DNA from: Myoxocephalus aenaeus
Taxonomy: Eukaryota > Chordata > Actinopteri > Perciformes > Cottidae
Length of the DNA stretch: 64,000 nt
NCBI GenBank assembly: GCA_038501785.1
Contig: JBAMJR010000189.1
Coordinates: 5,640,001-5,704,000 of the forward strand
Direction of reading: 5' to 3'
This document shows positions 20,861-32,440 of this stretch, in pieces; within the stretch, counting starts at the first letter, position 1; the number at the start of each line of letters is the position of its first letter. Made by a program: the position numbers and the translations under genes. The notes below the pieces were generated by a model, which was not told the origin of the DNA, ran no database searches, and saw nothing but the letters and a program-made list of their open reading frames with translations.

Positions 20861-21665
20861 TGCTGTCAAGCGATTAAAATATTTAATCGCGATTAATCGC
20901 ATTTATGTCATAGTTAACTCGCGATTAATCGCAATTAATCGCATTTTTTTTTTTGCATTTTAATGCTCTTATCAACATGAAAAAGTGGATTGGCTTGCTT
21001 TATTTTATTGAAAAACAACTGCCAAACAGGGCAGTACAAAATAAAATCACTGCACATTTCAGGTAAACAAGGGTTTACAAAATAAAATTATAGAGTGCAC
21101 CAGGCATGAAAACGGGTCAGGGGTGAAAAAGGTGAGAAGGATATTACCCCTCTAGGAGGGTCCGGGGGCATGCTCCCCCGTAAGAAACATTTAAATATTC
21201 CATATTTTAAAGCATCAATCTGATGCATTTTGAGATGCTTTTTTTGCCAACCTGGGGAGAGCTGGAGAAACTTAACTTCAGCCATGAGTCAAAAATGATT
21301 ATGGCCTCCTTACTAAGTATTATGCAAGCCATTTCATGCCAGCCTGTCACTGGTCTAACATTTACAGTATATGAGGCACAATGTGGTAAGGGAGAGCATG
21401 GCTGCCTTTGTTAGCATCATTTATATCTTTGATGCAGAGAATGCATCTGGTGAATCCCTGCCTGTTGATTTTGGAGAATACATCTCCTAGATGAAAGGAC
21501 ACCTCTTGCCCTTTTATTGAGACCTTGCCTTCCAGTTTTAGCCACGACCAGTTCCAGCTGCATTTCAATCCAGCTGTTTAACAATGACTGCATCCTTCTC
21601 CCCTAACACACTCATTCTGCAAAAATAATGTTTGTATTAGTGTTAACTTCTAGTTTAGCCTTATT

Positions 21666-21857
21666 CAGACCTGCCAACCTTGATATATAACCTATATATT
21701 GATAAGTCATTAAATACTCGTCATGCATTATATTACATTGCATATAATGTGTGCTGGTCAATTAGTCTAAAATTAATTTTAGATTAATTTTTACCAGCGT
21801 ACTTTGACGTCAAAATGCGTATCCGCTACGCAAATTGCGTACAGGTTGGCAGGTCTG
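21666..21857. mobile_element. Small MITE, TIR CAGACCTGCCAACC
   Basis: A 14-bp perfect inverted repeat (CAGACCTGCCAACC / GGTTGGCAGGTCTG) bounds 192 bp. CTTATT stands on both sides (21,660-21,665 and 21,858-21,863), a possible 6-bp target duplication; an 8-bp hAT duplication would be imperfect. Confidence 0.75.
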
Positions 21858-22036
21858 CTTATTGATAGAACGGTGGACCACTTTACCTTCTGCCTTGTCA
21901 GTCCCCTCACCTCAAAATCTACCTCCTCAAAAACGGTAGCATAACACAGCATAAGCTAATAATTTCCCACCGGAGCTTTAACTAGGTGGCTAACGTTGCG
22001 TTCTCTCCTGCTGTGTTCAATGTGTTCACTCGCGCT

Positions 22037-23324
22037 CAGTGGTGTATAAAGTACCCAAAAGCCGTACTTGAGTAAAAGTAAAGATACCTTACTGGAAAAT
22101 TACTCCAGTAAAAGTAAAAGTCACCTATTAAAATACTACTTGAGTAAAAGTCTTAAAGTATCTGATATTTTCTGTACTTAAGTATCAAAAGTATTTTTCT
22201 GATATAAAATGTACTTAAGTATTGAAAGTAAAAGTACAAGTACATGCTTTTAATAAAAAAGCAAAGGGTCAGAATTTTGAGAATTATGAAGTTTATTCTT
22301 TTAAGTGCTGTGGTCACCGTGACCAAGGACCAGGAGTTGTGTTGATACAATAACTGGGTTGGCTGGGATCCATCCATATATATTATGTTCAACATAATAT
22401 ATTGTACCTAAGTATACTTTTGCATCTATTATGAACTTATCATCATAATTCTCCAAAAAGCAATATGACACTAAGGAGTTGTAACAGTGTGGTTATAAGT
22501 ATGCTCATTCCGCCCGCCGTGGGTCTCTTGGTACCGGTCTGTGGGTCTCTTGGTACCGGTCTGTGGGTCTCTTGGTACCGGGCCACAGAAAGAATGAATG
22601 AAACATTTCAATTAAATAAAAAAAAATCAAGGCCGGAAAGATGTTTTATTGTGAAAAATGACCGCATACATCCGTCTGTGGTAACCTCAGACGGAATCTC
22701 TTGACACATGTCAAGATGTTACGTTACTCTAAAAATGAAACGTAAGTCTGTTATAACTCTGTCGGTGATCTGGAAACCAAGGCAGAGTATCCTGAGATCG
22801 CCAAAAAAGCATGAAAACCTGCTTCCATTTCAACATCCTGTCTTTGTGCAGCGGGTTATAAATTAAGCAGTAGACTGGACTAAAGGTTTAGTTAGGAGTA
22901 GACTGGACATAACGAACACACGTCAGGTGTCGTTGTCTCCCGTCTTTCCGAGGTCGGACCCGGTCTGTGAAAATATTGTCTTCACGTAACCGGTCTGTGG
23001 CGCATAAAGGTTTGGGAGCGCTGGACTAGAGGATGTAGAGGGAAAATGCAAAACATTGTGATTCGCAAAACCTGCTTGGTGGAGTCTGTGTTCCACCACA
23101 GTCCCCGATGTTTTTTTGTTTTTTTCTAAAGATAGATTTGATTTTGTAGCGAGTAACGAAGGTTTCAGGAGAAATGTATCGGAGTAAAAGTATAATTTTT
23201 CTTTGCAAAATGTAGTGAAGTAAAAGTAAACAGAAATATAAATAGTAAAGTAGAGTACAGATATCCCAAAAAACTACTTAAGTACAGTAACGAAGTATTT
23301 CTACTTCGTTACTATACACCACTG
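22037..23324. mobile_element. Non-autonomous hAT element, TIR CAGTGGTGTATA (copy 2)
   Basis: Nearly identical to 14,719-16,030, with an exact 8-bp duplication CTCGCGCT (22,029-22,036 and 23,325-23,332). Differences include three instead of four units of the internal 22-bp repeat, a 6-bp GAGGGA-type insertion near 23,040 and one fewer AAGTAAAAGT unit near the right end. It is inserted in the TAGTGCTGTCA hAT. Confidence 0.95.
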
Positions 23325-23607
23325 CTCGCGCTCCCTTCTGGCACGCGCACCTGTTCGCAGTTCACTGAATATCATTCATTTTGCCGTATCGCGCTCACCA
23401 TTCATTCATTTCAAACCGTAACGTTAGCCTAGCTTCCAAGCCCAAACGGCGTGCCTATTGTTTTGCTTCCGGTTGAGCTACATCCGGCGTGGTGCTCGCG
23501 GAAAAAAAATAATTGAAAAATTAAAATGCGTTAACGCCGTTAATAAAATTGACGGCGTTAAAATTGGTTTGCGTTAACGCCGTTAATAACGCGCTAATAT
23601 GACAGCA

Positions 23608-23610
<3 letters not shown>

Positions 23611-23672
<62 letters not shown>
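23611..23672. repeat. (AT)n tract, right flank of a hAT
   Basis: About 31 AT units directly after the hAT terminus. Confidence 0.95.
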
Positions 23673-23676
<4 letters not shown>

Positions 23677-24590
23677 ACTAAATCTATAAATTAGAACATT
23701 AACGCAAAACAAATATGTGGAACGTTTCAGTGAGCAGGATTTCCTGAGACAATTATTATTTTGTTTTTTTTACAATTCTTCTCGGATAATATTTGTTCTG
23801 TTGTTTTGATTGGTATTAAACTACACTTAAGGAATTCGTTAGACTTCTTCTTCCCACCCTGCTTATTGAAATGCTCCTTTGAGAAGACAAAAAGGGTTTT
23901 AGAGACAGAATATCAACACAGAGGAAGGGGGAGTTTTCTCACATTGACTTGAATCTTGGAGCAATGTGTAACACAAGCATGTATAGTGGGAATAAAGTGC
24001 AATTCTTTTTCTTCATTTTTTTTTTTACAGAGGATCATTTTAAACAAGGTGCACCGTCATCTTCACTAAAATATCAGGCTCAGCCACTGGCCCTATTACG
24101 GCCAACACGCTGCAGCTGTAACAGTAAAAAGACTGAGGGTAAAGGGAAAGTAGGACTTTTACAGCCAAGCTACACAGTAAAAGCCTCAAAGATGGAGATG
24201 GGAAGTTGTTAAAATTGTGCATGTTCGAACTACTGCAAAACATACACAAATGGGCGAAGACTTTTTTTCTTTTTCTTCCTGCTAAATAAGTATATTTACA
24301 ACTTGTTCCGTCAGATTTCCTTTCGGTAACGACGCCGGCGTCGCATTTCCACTCAAGTCCAGTCAAGAAAATGAAAGATTTAAACTGAAACGAATGATTA
24401 TTTTCATTGTCGATTATTTGCTATTCTACTCAAACCAATTAATTTATTATCAAAAGTCAACAGCAGCAACAGCTGATCAGTCATGAGTTAAACGTTCGCG
24501 ACGTCAGAATTTGTCAAAAAAGAAAATGTCTCCATAATCCATTTAGAGATTCTTTACGACAAATGCAAAAACTACCTCAAGCGAGCGTTA
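23673..24590. other. Unassigned stretch
   Basis: Mostly AT-rich sequence. Short open frames such as 23,949-24,212 show no known domain. I see no repeat family. Confidence 0.45.
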
Positions 24591-24596
24591 AAAACT

Positions 24597-24905
24597 CCCA
24601 CTTTCAGTCCGGGGGGCAGACACAGTCCCCTCATTTCAGACTAGACTTAAGACTTTCCTCTTTGATAGTGCTTATAGTTAGGGCTGGCTCAGGCTTATAG
24701 TTAGGGCTGACTCCGTCAGGAGAGAGAGAGTCAGACAACTCCCCTCGCGATTCACGAGGGCAACTCACCCCGTGATTCCGTCAGAGAGATTACCGATGTG
24801 AGGTCCTGGGACAGGGATGTCGTATGTGTACAGATTGTAAAGCCCTCTGAGGCAAATTTTAATTTGTGATTTTGGGCTATACAAAATAAACTGAATTGAA
24901 TTGAA
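24597..24905 (+). mobile_element. L2-like LINE 3' end
   Basis: Sequence from TTTCAGTCCGGGGGGCAGAC through CTTTCCTCTTTGATAGTGC matches the end of the L2 ORF at 61,490-61,570 (residues LSVRGA and LKTFLFDS). The tail AATAAACTGAATTGAATTG is the same as at 63,487-63,505. It is a severely 5'-truncated copy with a local duplication of GGCTTATAGTTAGGGCTG. Confidence 0.8.
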
Positions 24906-25616
24906 AATGCTTTGCAGACCAGTTTATGTGATGAACAGCAACATAGAATAGATAGAATTTTTAGAATAGAATTATGAACCGTTGAACTGCGTAACACGTC
25001 ATTACAAATATCAATGACAAGATTATTTATTATTTTAATCAAACCCCCCAAAAAAAGATATACAATCTTGAATTTCCTTATTATTTGAATTGTGTGTTTG
25101 TATGCAAGTGAACACTTTGACAATAGCAACGTTACAGGATCACACTCCTTTAGTCATGCGAGTGTGTATATATTGTGTATATATGTGTTGCTCTATGAAT
25201 CCACACTAGTGAACATTATGTTTCCTCTGTGCATGAACAGTGTTTTCTGGTTGAAACATTATAAAACACGGTAAACGTCATGAGCAGCAGCACAAAGAGT
25301 CTGAGTCTTCACTTGGAGGTCGAGGGGAATCCATCGTGATGACTGACGGAGAGAACGAACCAGATTACCTCCATCTGCAGCCCCACAGCTACCCTCTTTA
25401 ACGGCGCTGTATAATGGCTTCTCAAGAAATGAGAATGAGTGAAGCATTCAGCTTTTGTTGCAGAAAAAAAAGCAGAATGGGAGAATGTGATTATCTCAGG
25501 TGTGAAAGCTGGATTCAGACGTCCAGAGTTTTTATGTCTGTTGACAGTATTTTCTGATTTATGGAGTGAAACAAAGAGATATTTATGATCCTCTCTGTGG
25601 AAACATTTGTCTCTAA
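24906..25616. other. Unassigned stretch
   Basis: No recognisable gene or repeat. Confidence 0.45.
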
Positions 25617-25618
25617 TA

Positions 25619-26512
25619 CACTCACCTAAAGGATTATTAGGAACACCTGTTCAATTTCTCATTAATGCAATTATCTAATCAACCAATCACATGGCAGTTG
25701 CTTCAATGCATTTAGGGGTGTGGTCCTGGTCAAGACAATCTCCTGAACTCCAAACTGAATGTCAGAATGGGAAAGAAAGGTGATTTAAGCAATTTTGAGC
25801 GTGGCATGGTTGTTGGTGCCAGACGGGCCGGTCTGAGTATTTCACAATCTGCTCAGTTACTGGGATTTTCACGCACAACCATTTCTAGGGTTTACAAAGA
25901 ATGGTGTGAAAATGGAAAAACATCCAGTATGCGGCAGTCCTGTGGGCGAAAATGCCTTGTTGATGCTAGAGGTCAGAGGAGAATGGGCCGACTGATTCAA
26001 GCTGATAGAAGAGCAACTTTGACTGAAATAACCACTCGTTACAACCGAGGTATGCAGCAAAGCATTTGTGAAGCCACAACACGCACAACCTTGAGGCGGA
26101 TGGGCCTACCTGAGCATTGTTTCTGACCATGTCCATCCCTTTATGGCCACCATGTACCCATCCACTTCCAGCAGGATAATGCACCATGTCACAAAGCTCG
26201 AATCATTTCAAATTGGTTTCTTGAACATGACAATGAGTTCACTGTACTAAAATGGCCCCCACAGTCACCAGATCTCAACCCAATAGAGCATCTTTGGGAT
26301 GTGGTGGAACGGGAGCTTCGTGCCCTGGATGTGCATCCCACACATCTCCATCAACTGCAAGATGCTATCCTATCAATATGGGCCAACATTTCTAAAGAAT
26401 GCTTTCAGCACCTTGTTGAATCAATGCCACGTAGAATTAAGGCAGTTCTGAAGGCGAAAGGGGGTCAAACACAGTATTAGTATGGTGTTCCTAATAATCC
26501 TTTAGGTGAGTG
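25619..26512 (+). mobile_element. Tc1/mariner element with internal deletion (DD36E type)
   Basis: Perfect inverted ends CACTCACCTAAAGGATTATT and their complement, each flanked by TA (25,617-25,618 and 26,513-26,514). The whole is 894 bp, shorter than a usual 1.2-1.5 kb Tc1-like element because the middle of the transposase is deleted. Confidence 0.95.
25767..26480 (+). pseudogene. Tc1-like transposase, deleted
   Basis: From the ATG at 25,767 the frame encodes the paired helix-turn-helix DNA-binding part (LSNFERGMVVGARRAGLSIS, FSRTTISRVYKEW, then RRMGRLIQADRRATLTEI). Near 26,105 it jumps to the last third (FQQDNAPCH, PPQSPDLNPIEHLW) and ends with the TAG at 26,478-26,480. The join keeps frame but the TGA at 26,124-26,126 stops it, and the first catalytic Asp lies in the missing part. 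The kept second Asp and Glu are 36 residues apart, a DD36E spacing. The protein is inactive. Confidence 0.9.
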
Positions 26513-27960
26513 TATGTCGACAACATGATACAATAATTCTGAACCTGGCTTTATCCAAAGTTCAGATTTATGATAAATGTGTGAAAATTAGCACCTGCAT
26601 ATTCAAATAATGGCTAATTTGCATATTTAAACATAACATTTAAAAACACGTGGAATACAATTTTTTTTTGTCTTAATGCCAACTGGGGAAATACATTTTT
26701 TTCCCGTATTCACCAGAGCTTGAATGCATCTCCCACCCCATCAACAGACGTCTCCTTGTCTGTATTTTGTCATATTTATATATTTAGAGTTCTCACTCAA
26801 ACATTCACCCGTTTTGGGATCCGGGGCTCAGCTTTCGTTGAAAGTCTGTCACCGCCGGCTACAAACTGCTTTTGTTACTGAGAAGCTTCGAGCAGCTGGA
26901 GACTAAATGCATACTTGTTGTTAACACGATATCACCATATCACAATAACACAATATTACAATATCACCATATCACCATATTACAATATCACAATATCACA
27001 ATATTCTGTGGGCTAAATCACGTTTTATTTTGAAGGAGCCTGAAGATAACGACTTCAATCCCCCAAAAGTAACTCATCGTTGTGTCAAAGGTTCCTGATG
27101 ATTCTATGACTTTTAATGGTCCATGAACAGTTTCTATGCTTGTATGTGCTTTTATATGTTCACATCCCCAACAAGGCAACAGGAAGTTAAACATAATCTG
27201 CTAAATGATACTTAATAACTGACATTATCTTTGTGCACAATTGATGGTTTATAGTTTGCACTTGTGTTTCCACGGTCGCTCATAATTTAATATTCAGAAA
27301 GTATTTCAACTCTGATTGTCAACGTTTTTCATGTTAGTCTGCAGAGCATTCTGAAGGCAGAGAACATAACTCGTGCAACGTTGTGATGGGAAGAAGTTAT
27401 TACTCACGATTGATATTAATGATCAAATATCCTGCAAATGAGTTCAACTCAGCTGCAACAGACATGAATCTCTACATGAATCTCTACATTTATTTCTACA
27501 TGATTCTCTACATTAATCTCTACATTCGCTCTGATATCAAACCTGAAAGAGCAGAAAAAAACTACACGGAATAAAAACCCCAAACTCTGAGGGTCGAGAC
27601 CACAAAACACCAGACGTGGACACGGAGCTTTGAGTGTTATTAGTTCTGTTTGAGGGTTATTGTTGTGTTGCAGCGGCGGAGGTGAAGACGTGAGAATAAA
27701 TGGGAGAGAAATGAATGCTGTTTGCTTTAAACCTCACGATGACATCATCATCATCATCATCGTCATCATCGCTCTGCTGCGGCACTAACGACAGCTGACG
27801 CTGCTCCGACACCGTCTCCATGGAAACGACAGCAACTGAGTGTGTGTGTGCGTGTGCGTGTCCGTGTGCATGTGTGTGTCCTCGAGGTAAACAAAAAGTA
27901 ATTTGTTATTTCATTACAAGATGACATGAGTTCTTTCTGACCTGCTGCCTTAAAGCAAGA
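26513..27960. other. Unassigned stretch with simple repeats
   Basis: Holds degenerate CAATATCACCATAT repeats (26,930-27,000), repeated ATCTCTACAT units (27,466-27,530), a CAT-rich tract (27,741-27,772) and a GT-rich patch (27,839-27,880). No gene is recognised. Confidence 0.6.
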
Positions 27961-27975
27961 ACTATCGTGTTAAAC

Positions 27976-28986
27976 CAAGGGTCTCAAACTCAATTTGGTT
28001 TGGGGCCACCGCTGGTGTTGTGATCTCATAGGAGGGCCACACAGAAAGCACAATATCTTTGAAAGTTTACTTATTTATTTATTTACTTTTACATTAATAA
28101 CATATTTTCGTCATACTTAACAAAAAAAGGCAACCAGCAGTTTCTATACATTTTTATATTAGCTTTTAACAGTGCAAATATATTTGATTTTTAAAAATAA
28201 CTTATTAAAACATTGCACCGAACCAACAAATGCAACGCCTGAATACATTTGTACTTTATTCTATTTCTTGCCAGACACCTGGCAGCGCTTCTGCTCACAC
28301 AGCTGAGCCACATTTGCCCTGATCAAGGTCACAGTTCAAAGTCACAGTTCAGTGGAAACCCTGAGCGAGGTCACAGTAGAAACCCTGATCGAGGTCACAG
28401 TAGAAACCCTGATGGAGGTCACAGTGGAACCCCTGAGTACAGCTTTGAGATAGGCATCACTAAGCCTGGACCTGTACTTGCATTTATTAAAGTTCATAGT
28501 CGAGAAAGGTTTCTCACAGATATGTGCTTCCAAAAAGGTACATTACCCGACTGATCACTTTTGTCAGCTCAGGGAAGGATGGAGGCAATTCTCTCATAAA
28601 TTGTCCAGTCATGTCTGGGTTTCCTTGTGCCACTCTGAATTTAGCTTTTAGATCACTGTTGCACTGCACTTCAATAAGTTCCATTTGCAACATACTCGGG
28701 ACACTCTCCACATCCGCTGAGAAGGGGTCTGCAAACAGCTGCCCCGCGTAACCTGCTCGCTTCTTATCCAAAACTGCCCGGTCATGTGCGGTCACCTTCG
28801 ACCTTTGCCATTATTTTGAGCCAAACTAAATACGCATTTTTAATAGAATTTAGTTTTTTATTTCAATTGTATATTAAGGGGTAGTTTTAATTTATATGAA
28901 GATTTATTTATTTTTTAATAATTTTGGCATTATGTAGCGGGAGGGGGAACGCAAATGGCCCGCGGGCCGCCAGTTTAAGACCCCTG
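27976..28986 (-). mobile_element. hAT element with transposase remnant
   Basis: Ends CAAGGGTCTCAAACT and its imperfect complement near AAGACCCCTG, with an exact 8-bp duplication TGTTAAAC (27,968-27,975 and 28,987-28,994). A hAT transposase end is coded on the minus strand. A degenerate 24-bp tandem repeat (GAGGTCACAGTAGAAACC) stands at 28,356-28,430. Confidence 0.9.
28440..28795 (-). pseudogene. hAT transposase C-terminal region
   Basis: The minus-strand frame from 28,795 reads LFADPFSADVESVPSMLQME, then LIEVQCNSDLKAKF and YLFGSTYL. A shifted frame continues ICEKPFSTMNFNKCKYRSRL and DAYLKAVLR. This is the C-terminal dimerisation region of hAT transposases of the Charlie type, like those domesticated in GTF2IRD2- and ZBED-type genes. 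A frameshift near 28,520 and the lack of the catalytic core make it a fossil. Confidence 0.85.
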
Positions 28987-28994
28987 TGTTAAAC

Positions 28995-29614
28995 GGTTTG
29001 TAACGACACTGTTGATACTACAACAACAACAACAACAACAACAACACAACGATCTCCTTTACTGCTAAACAGGACTGAACTGAAAGGAGACCTTAGTCTC
29101 CACTTTAGTTTTCTAGACGTCGTATTTTCATTAATTGGCATTTTAGTCTTTTGCTTTCAATCTTGGTTTTTGTTTGACGCCATCTTAGTTTTTGGTCATA
29201 TGTATTTCATTTTTCTCATGGCCTTCTTGGTTTTAAGCTTTCGCCATTGAGATTTTTGTCCAACACCATCTTGTTTGCTTTTCATTGCCTTCTTGGTTTT
29301 AGGTCGTCAGCATCTTGGTTTGTGTTGTTTTCTTAGTTCTTTTTTCCTCACCGTCTTGGTATCGGGCTGTCGACATCTTTTTCACACTAAGAGACGCCAT
29401 CATGAGTCTGAGGGTCGACATAACGTCCGGATGGTATTGGAATCGACAACCTTCTGACTGAGTTGCTTTTCCTCGACCAGTTGAGCTCTCAGGACTTTGA
29501 AACCTGAACTGAGTCTCAGTTTGTCGCTGAATGTTTCAGAGTGAAGTTACAACACTTTGTTTCTCTGCAGTTTGATGAAGGTGAAGCTTGTTGACGAGCG
29601 CCAGAGAAACATGG
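28995..29614. other. Unassigned stretch with (CAA)n and degenerate tandem repeats
   Basis: A (CAA)n tract is at 29,020-29,046. From 29,100 to 29,370 a loose T-rich unit with GCCATCTTGGTTTT recurs at about 50-60 bp. No gene is recognised. Confidence 0.6.
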
Positions 29615-29739
29615 GTTCAAACTAGGGCTGCAACAACGAATCGATAAAATTCGATTATTAAAAGAGTTGGCAACGAATGTCATTATCGATTTGTTGTGTC
29701 GCGTGACTATTATGCCACTCAATAAGTCGCCGAGATGTT

Positions 29740-30214
29740 TGAGCGAGGAAAGCACACAGCTACCGGTACCGGTGATCATAACGGGGAATGTGAGGTCTTT
29801 GGCAAATAAGACGGACGAGCTCGGCGCGCTGGTAAAGACTGAGAGGGTCTTCCGTGAGTGCAGCCTCATGTGTTTCACGGAGACATGGCTGCACGCAGAT
29901 TTTCCGGACCACAGCGCGGCTTCAGGACTGTTCAGCAGACAGAGACGTTATACTGAGCGGTAAGAAGGGAGGTGGCAGGACTGCAGTTTATGTGAACAAG
30001 AGGTGGTGCAATCCCGACCGTGTGTGTGAAGGAGCGTTTATGTAGCCCGAACATTGAACTGTTAGCCGTGGGGATGCGTCCGTATTATTTGCCGAGGGAA
30101 TTCGCCGTTTATGCGCCACCATCAGCTGACGCTGAGGAAGCAGTGGACACCATCCACTCTGTGTCTGGACTGCTGAGTCAATAGCCTGGTGCTTTTCTGA
30201 CAATCACTGGTGAC
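29740..30214 (+). pseudogene. LINE endonuclease, first half (CR1/L2/Rex1 group)
   Basis: Starting near 29,780 the sequence reads NVRSLANKTDELGAL, then RECSLMCFTETWLH (catalytic Glu kept), and after a shift GGGRTAVYVNKRWCNPDR and MRPYYLPREFAV. It ends LTITGD, cut by a hAT exactly inside the GDFNH motif, whose second half is at 32,086. Several frameshifts are present. Confidence 0.85.
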
Positions 30215-30956
30215 CAGTAGCGGGCCGTCAGGGCCTCCTAAGCCTTCCCTGCTGGCCTAAACAGAATCACAAAGTTATAGCTATCTTATAATTGAAAAGA
30301 AATTCACAAATACACTACATGTATTATAATTATTTTTCCCTATTAGCTTATTTTCTCATTGCACAACTCCTGTCTTCGTCTGTTCCTCAGCTTCCGGCCG
30401 TGCCGCGGCTTGCTTGGCAGCTGGTTAAGGATAGCTCTTAACCAATCAGATTTCACCTCTGTTTCTCTATGGTAGAATAGCGGGTTAAAGTACATTGGGA
30501 CGAACTACTAGTGTTCTGGATGTGTGATTCGTCACAGGGCCCGCGTGACCATTAACGTGCGCTGTGATTGGTCAGTGTGCCAACGTGACTTCTGTCTACA
30601 CAACCGAAAGCTACTTTTCTGCCAGGATTAAGAAGAGTTCAGACTGAAACCTAAGAGAAGTTATGACACGTTTAGTGTTTTACTTGTTTTAACACTCAAT
30701 GGCTGAAGGAGGAGGAGAAACGGACTTGGTGGCAGATTTACTTTATGCCTTTTCTTATGGAGGGGATCCTCACTGGCGTCCATGAAGCGCACTGATAAAC
30801 TGAACAACCACGTCATTGAACTGTTTGTTAACAAAGAGAAGGATGGACGTTGTCTTTATTAAGTGAACAGCATCGGGTGAGTGAACAGTTTTTTCTGCTT
30901 TTTGTGTTTGTTTTTCTCACCCACGCTTGGCTCTCCGCCAGCACCCACCGTTGATA

Positions 30957-31012
30957 CCACTACCTCTACAGCGCGAGCTAGGCTAGGCTAGCTCGCGCCG
31001 TGGAGGTAGTGG
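30957..31012. repeat. 24-bp near-perfect inverted repeat
   Basis: Arms 30,957-30,980 and 30,989-31,012 (CCACTACCTCTACAGCGCGA against TCGCGCCGTGGAGGTAGTGG) differ at two positions, around an 8-base loop. Confidence 0.9.
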
Positions 31013-31244
31013 GAGAGCACTCGCTGCTAGACCCCACCAAGCTGGATGGCTGGGTGAGAGGACAGCAGGGAGTTTGTCTGCAGCTGCTGTTCACTCGTGA
31101 AGGCGATTTAGGAATATTTAATATCATCTAGCATCATCTATCATATTCATCTAGCCAGTCCAGCAGCTCCCCAGTGTTTCCTCTGTTTCCCTGTCCTCTT
31201 GTCTCCTGTGTGTTTCTACCCTGTCTGTCTGTCTGTCTGTCTGT

Positions 31245-31691
31245 CAGCAAGGAGGCGTGGCCATGTCTTCCTCCTCCTCCTGGGCGGTGGCTGCTGGAAC
31301 AGCTAGCAGCAATTTGTCATCAGGAGACTGCTCTACATTAACCCGGTTCTTCCTGCCAGTCATCGCCATAGTTTCGTCGCCATAGTGGTAGATACGTATT
31401 CAGGCCGCCTTTTTTGACCCGTAAGCGTTTGTTCGCTGTCCCTGCTCACCCTGTTCCTTTTTGCCCTAGTGCTCCGGAATCCCTACCTGTACCTGCCTGC
31501 TCACTCGCCGACGTCACTACGTTCACTCCTCGTTTCCCCGTAGACCCCAGTTTCCACCGCCGCCGGATTCAACCCTGCCCTGTTCGCTTTATTTTTGATT
31601 ATTGTAAATAAATCCTTTTATTTTTCCCAACTTCACCCGTGACTCCTGTGTGCTGCATTTGGGTCCACGTTCGGCTTCCCGGCCTTGACAC
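31245..31691 (+). repeat. Possible solo LTR
   Basis: The segment begins TGTCAGCAAGGAGGCG and ends CGGCCTTGACA. It has AATAAATCC at 31,607 shortly before the end and the CTCCTGTGTGCTGCATTTGG region typical of fish Gypsy LTRs. A (GTCT)n tract precedes it at 31,220-31,244. No target duplication was found. Confidence 0.45.
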
Positions 31692-32085
31692 ATTCGTTCT
31701 GATCAGCTCGTGCTCTTGTGTGTGCAGTGTTTTAGTGCCGCAGTTTTGTTGGATTGTTTTGACATGTTTTATTATAACTGTCAGCTATTATATTGAGTAC
31801 TTGAACCGCTCTATAGGAAGCAGTGTTCGCATGTACATTTCAGGGGCTTTTATTGTGAAGGGAAAAACGGAAGGAGAGGAGGAGAGGAAACGTTCTAGTG
31901 AAGTGTGGAACGAGAATAAAAGTGGTTTCCGTCTTGTGCAAACTACGCTGCATCGTGTTGTTGTTTTATTAATAAAGTGAAGTACATTGTCCGTTAATGA
32001 CGCAGCATCCCGTCATGCGCGTATTTATGTAAACAATATCAGACGGCACTGAAGGCCCAGGTCGAAAATGCACGGCCCGCCACTG

Positions 32086-32440
32086 CTGGTGACTTTAACC
32101 ATACCACCCTGGATAAAGCTCTGACAACTTTTCAACAATATGTCGATTGCCCCACAAGGAACAATACAACTCTGAACCTACTGTATGCAAATGCTAAGGA
32201 TCACCTGGTTCTGCTGACAGCCAGGTATGTTCCTCTGGTGCAGAGGCTGCCTGTGACCACCAGGACTGTTAGGAGGTGGTCTCAGGACCAGGACTGTTAG
32301 GAGGTGGTCTCAGGAGGTTAATGACGCCCTGCAGGACTGCTTTGAGTCAACAGACTGGGATGTGCTGTGTGGACCACATGGGGAGGACATCAACAGCATG
32401 ACAGACTTCACACAGGATATATCAATGCTTTTTTGTTTTT
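32086..32440 (+). pseudogene. LINE endonuclease, second half
   Basis: The GDFNH motif is completed here (DFNHTTLDKALTTFQQYVD), followed by LLYANAKDHLVLLTARYVPL, QRLPVTTRTVRRWSQ and a shifted WDVLCGPHGEDIN. The segment near 32,270-32,310 is duplicated (CAGGACTGTTAGGAGGTGG twice). The hAT end begins at about 32,430. Confidence 0.85.

Larger units (their letters stand above)
20860..23610. mobile_element. hAT-type element, TIR TAGTGCTGTCA, with nested elements
   Basis: Ends TAGTGCTGTCA (20,860-20,870) and TGACAGCACTA (23,600-23,610) are perfect inverted repeats followed inward by repeated AATCGCGATTAA and GCGTTAACGCCG motifs. The start fits the YARNG rule of hAT. The insertion lies in an (AT)n tract, so the duplication cannot be told from the repeat. 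Inside are a small element at 21,666-21,857 and a complete hAT at 22,037-23,324. No transposase is recognisable in the remaining 1.2 kb. Confidence 0.8.
30215..32085. mobile_element. hAT element, TIR CAGTRGCGGGCCGTCA (copy 2)
   Basis: Ends CAGTAGCGGGCCGTCAGG and CACGGCCCGCCACTG with an exact 8-bp duplication CTGGTGAC (30,207-30,214 and 32,086-32,093). It belongs with 9,451-12,197 and 42,073-42,461. It carries a near-palindrome at 30,957-31,012 and a possible LTR at 31,245-31,691. No transposase is recognised. Confidence 0.9.
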
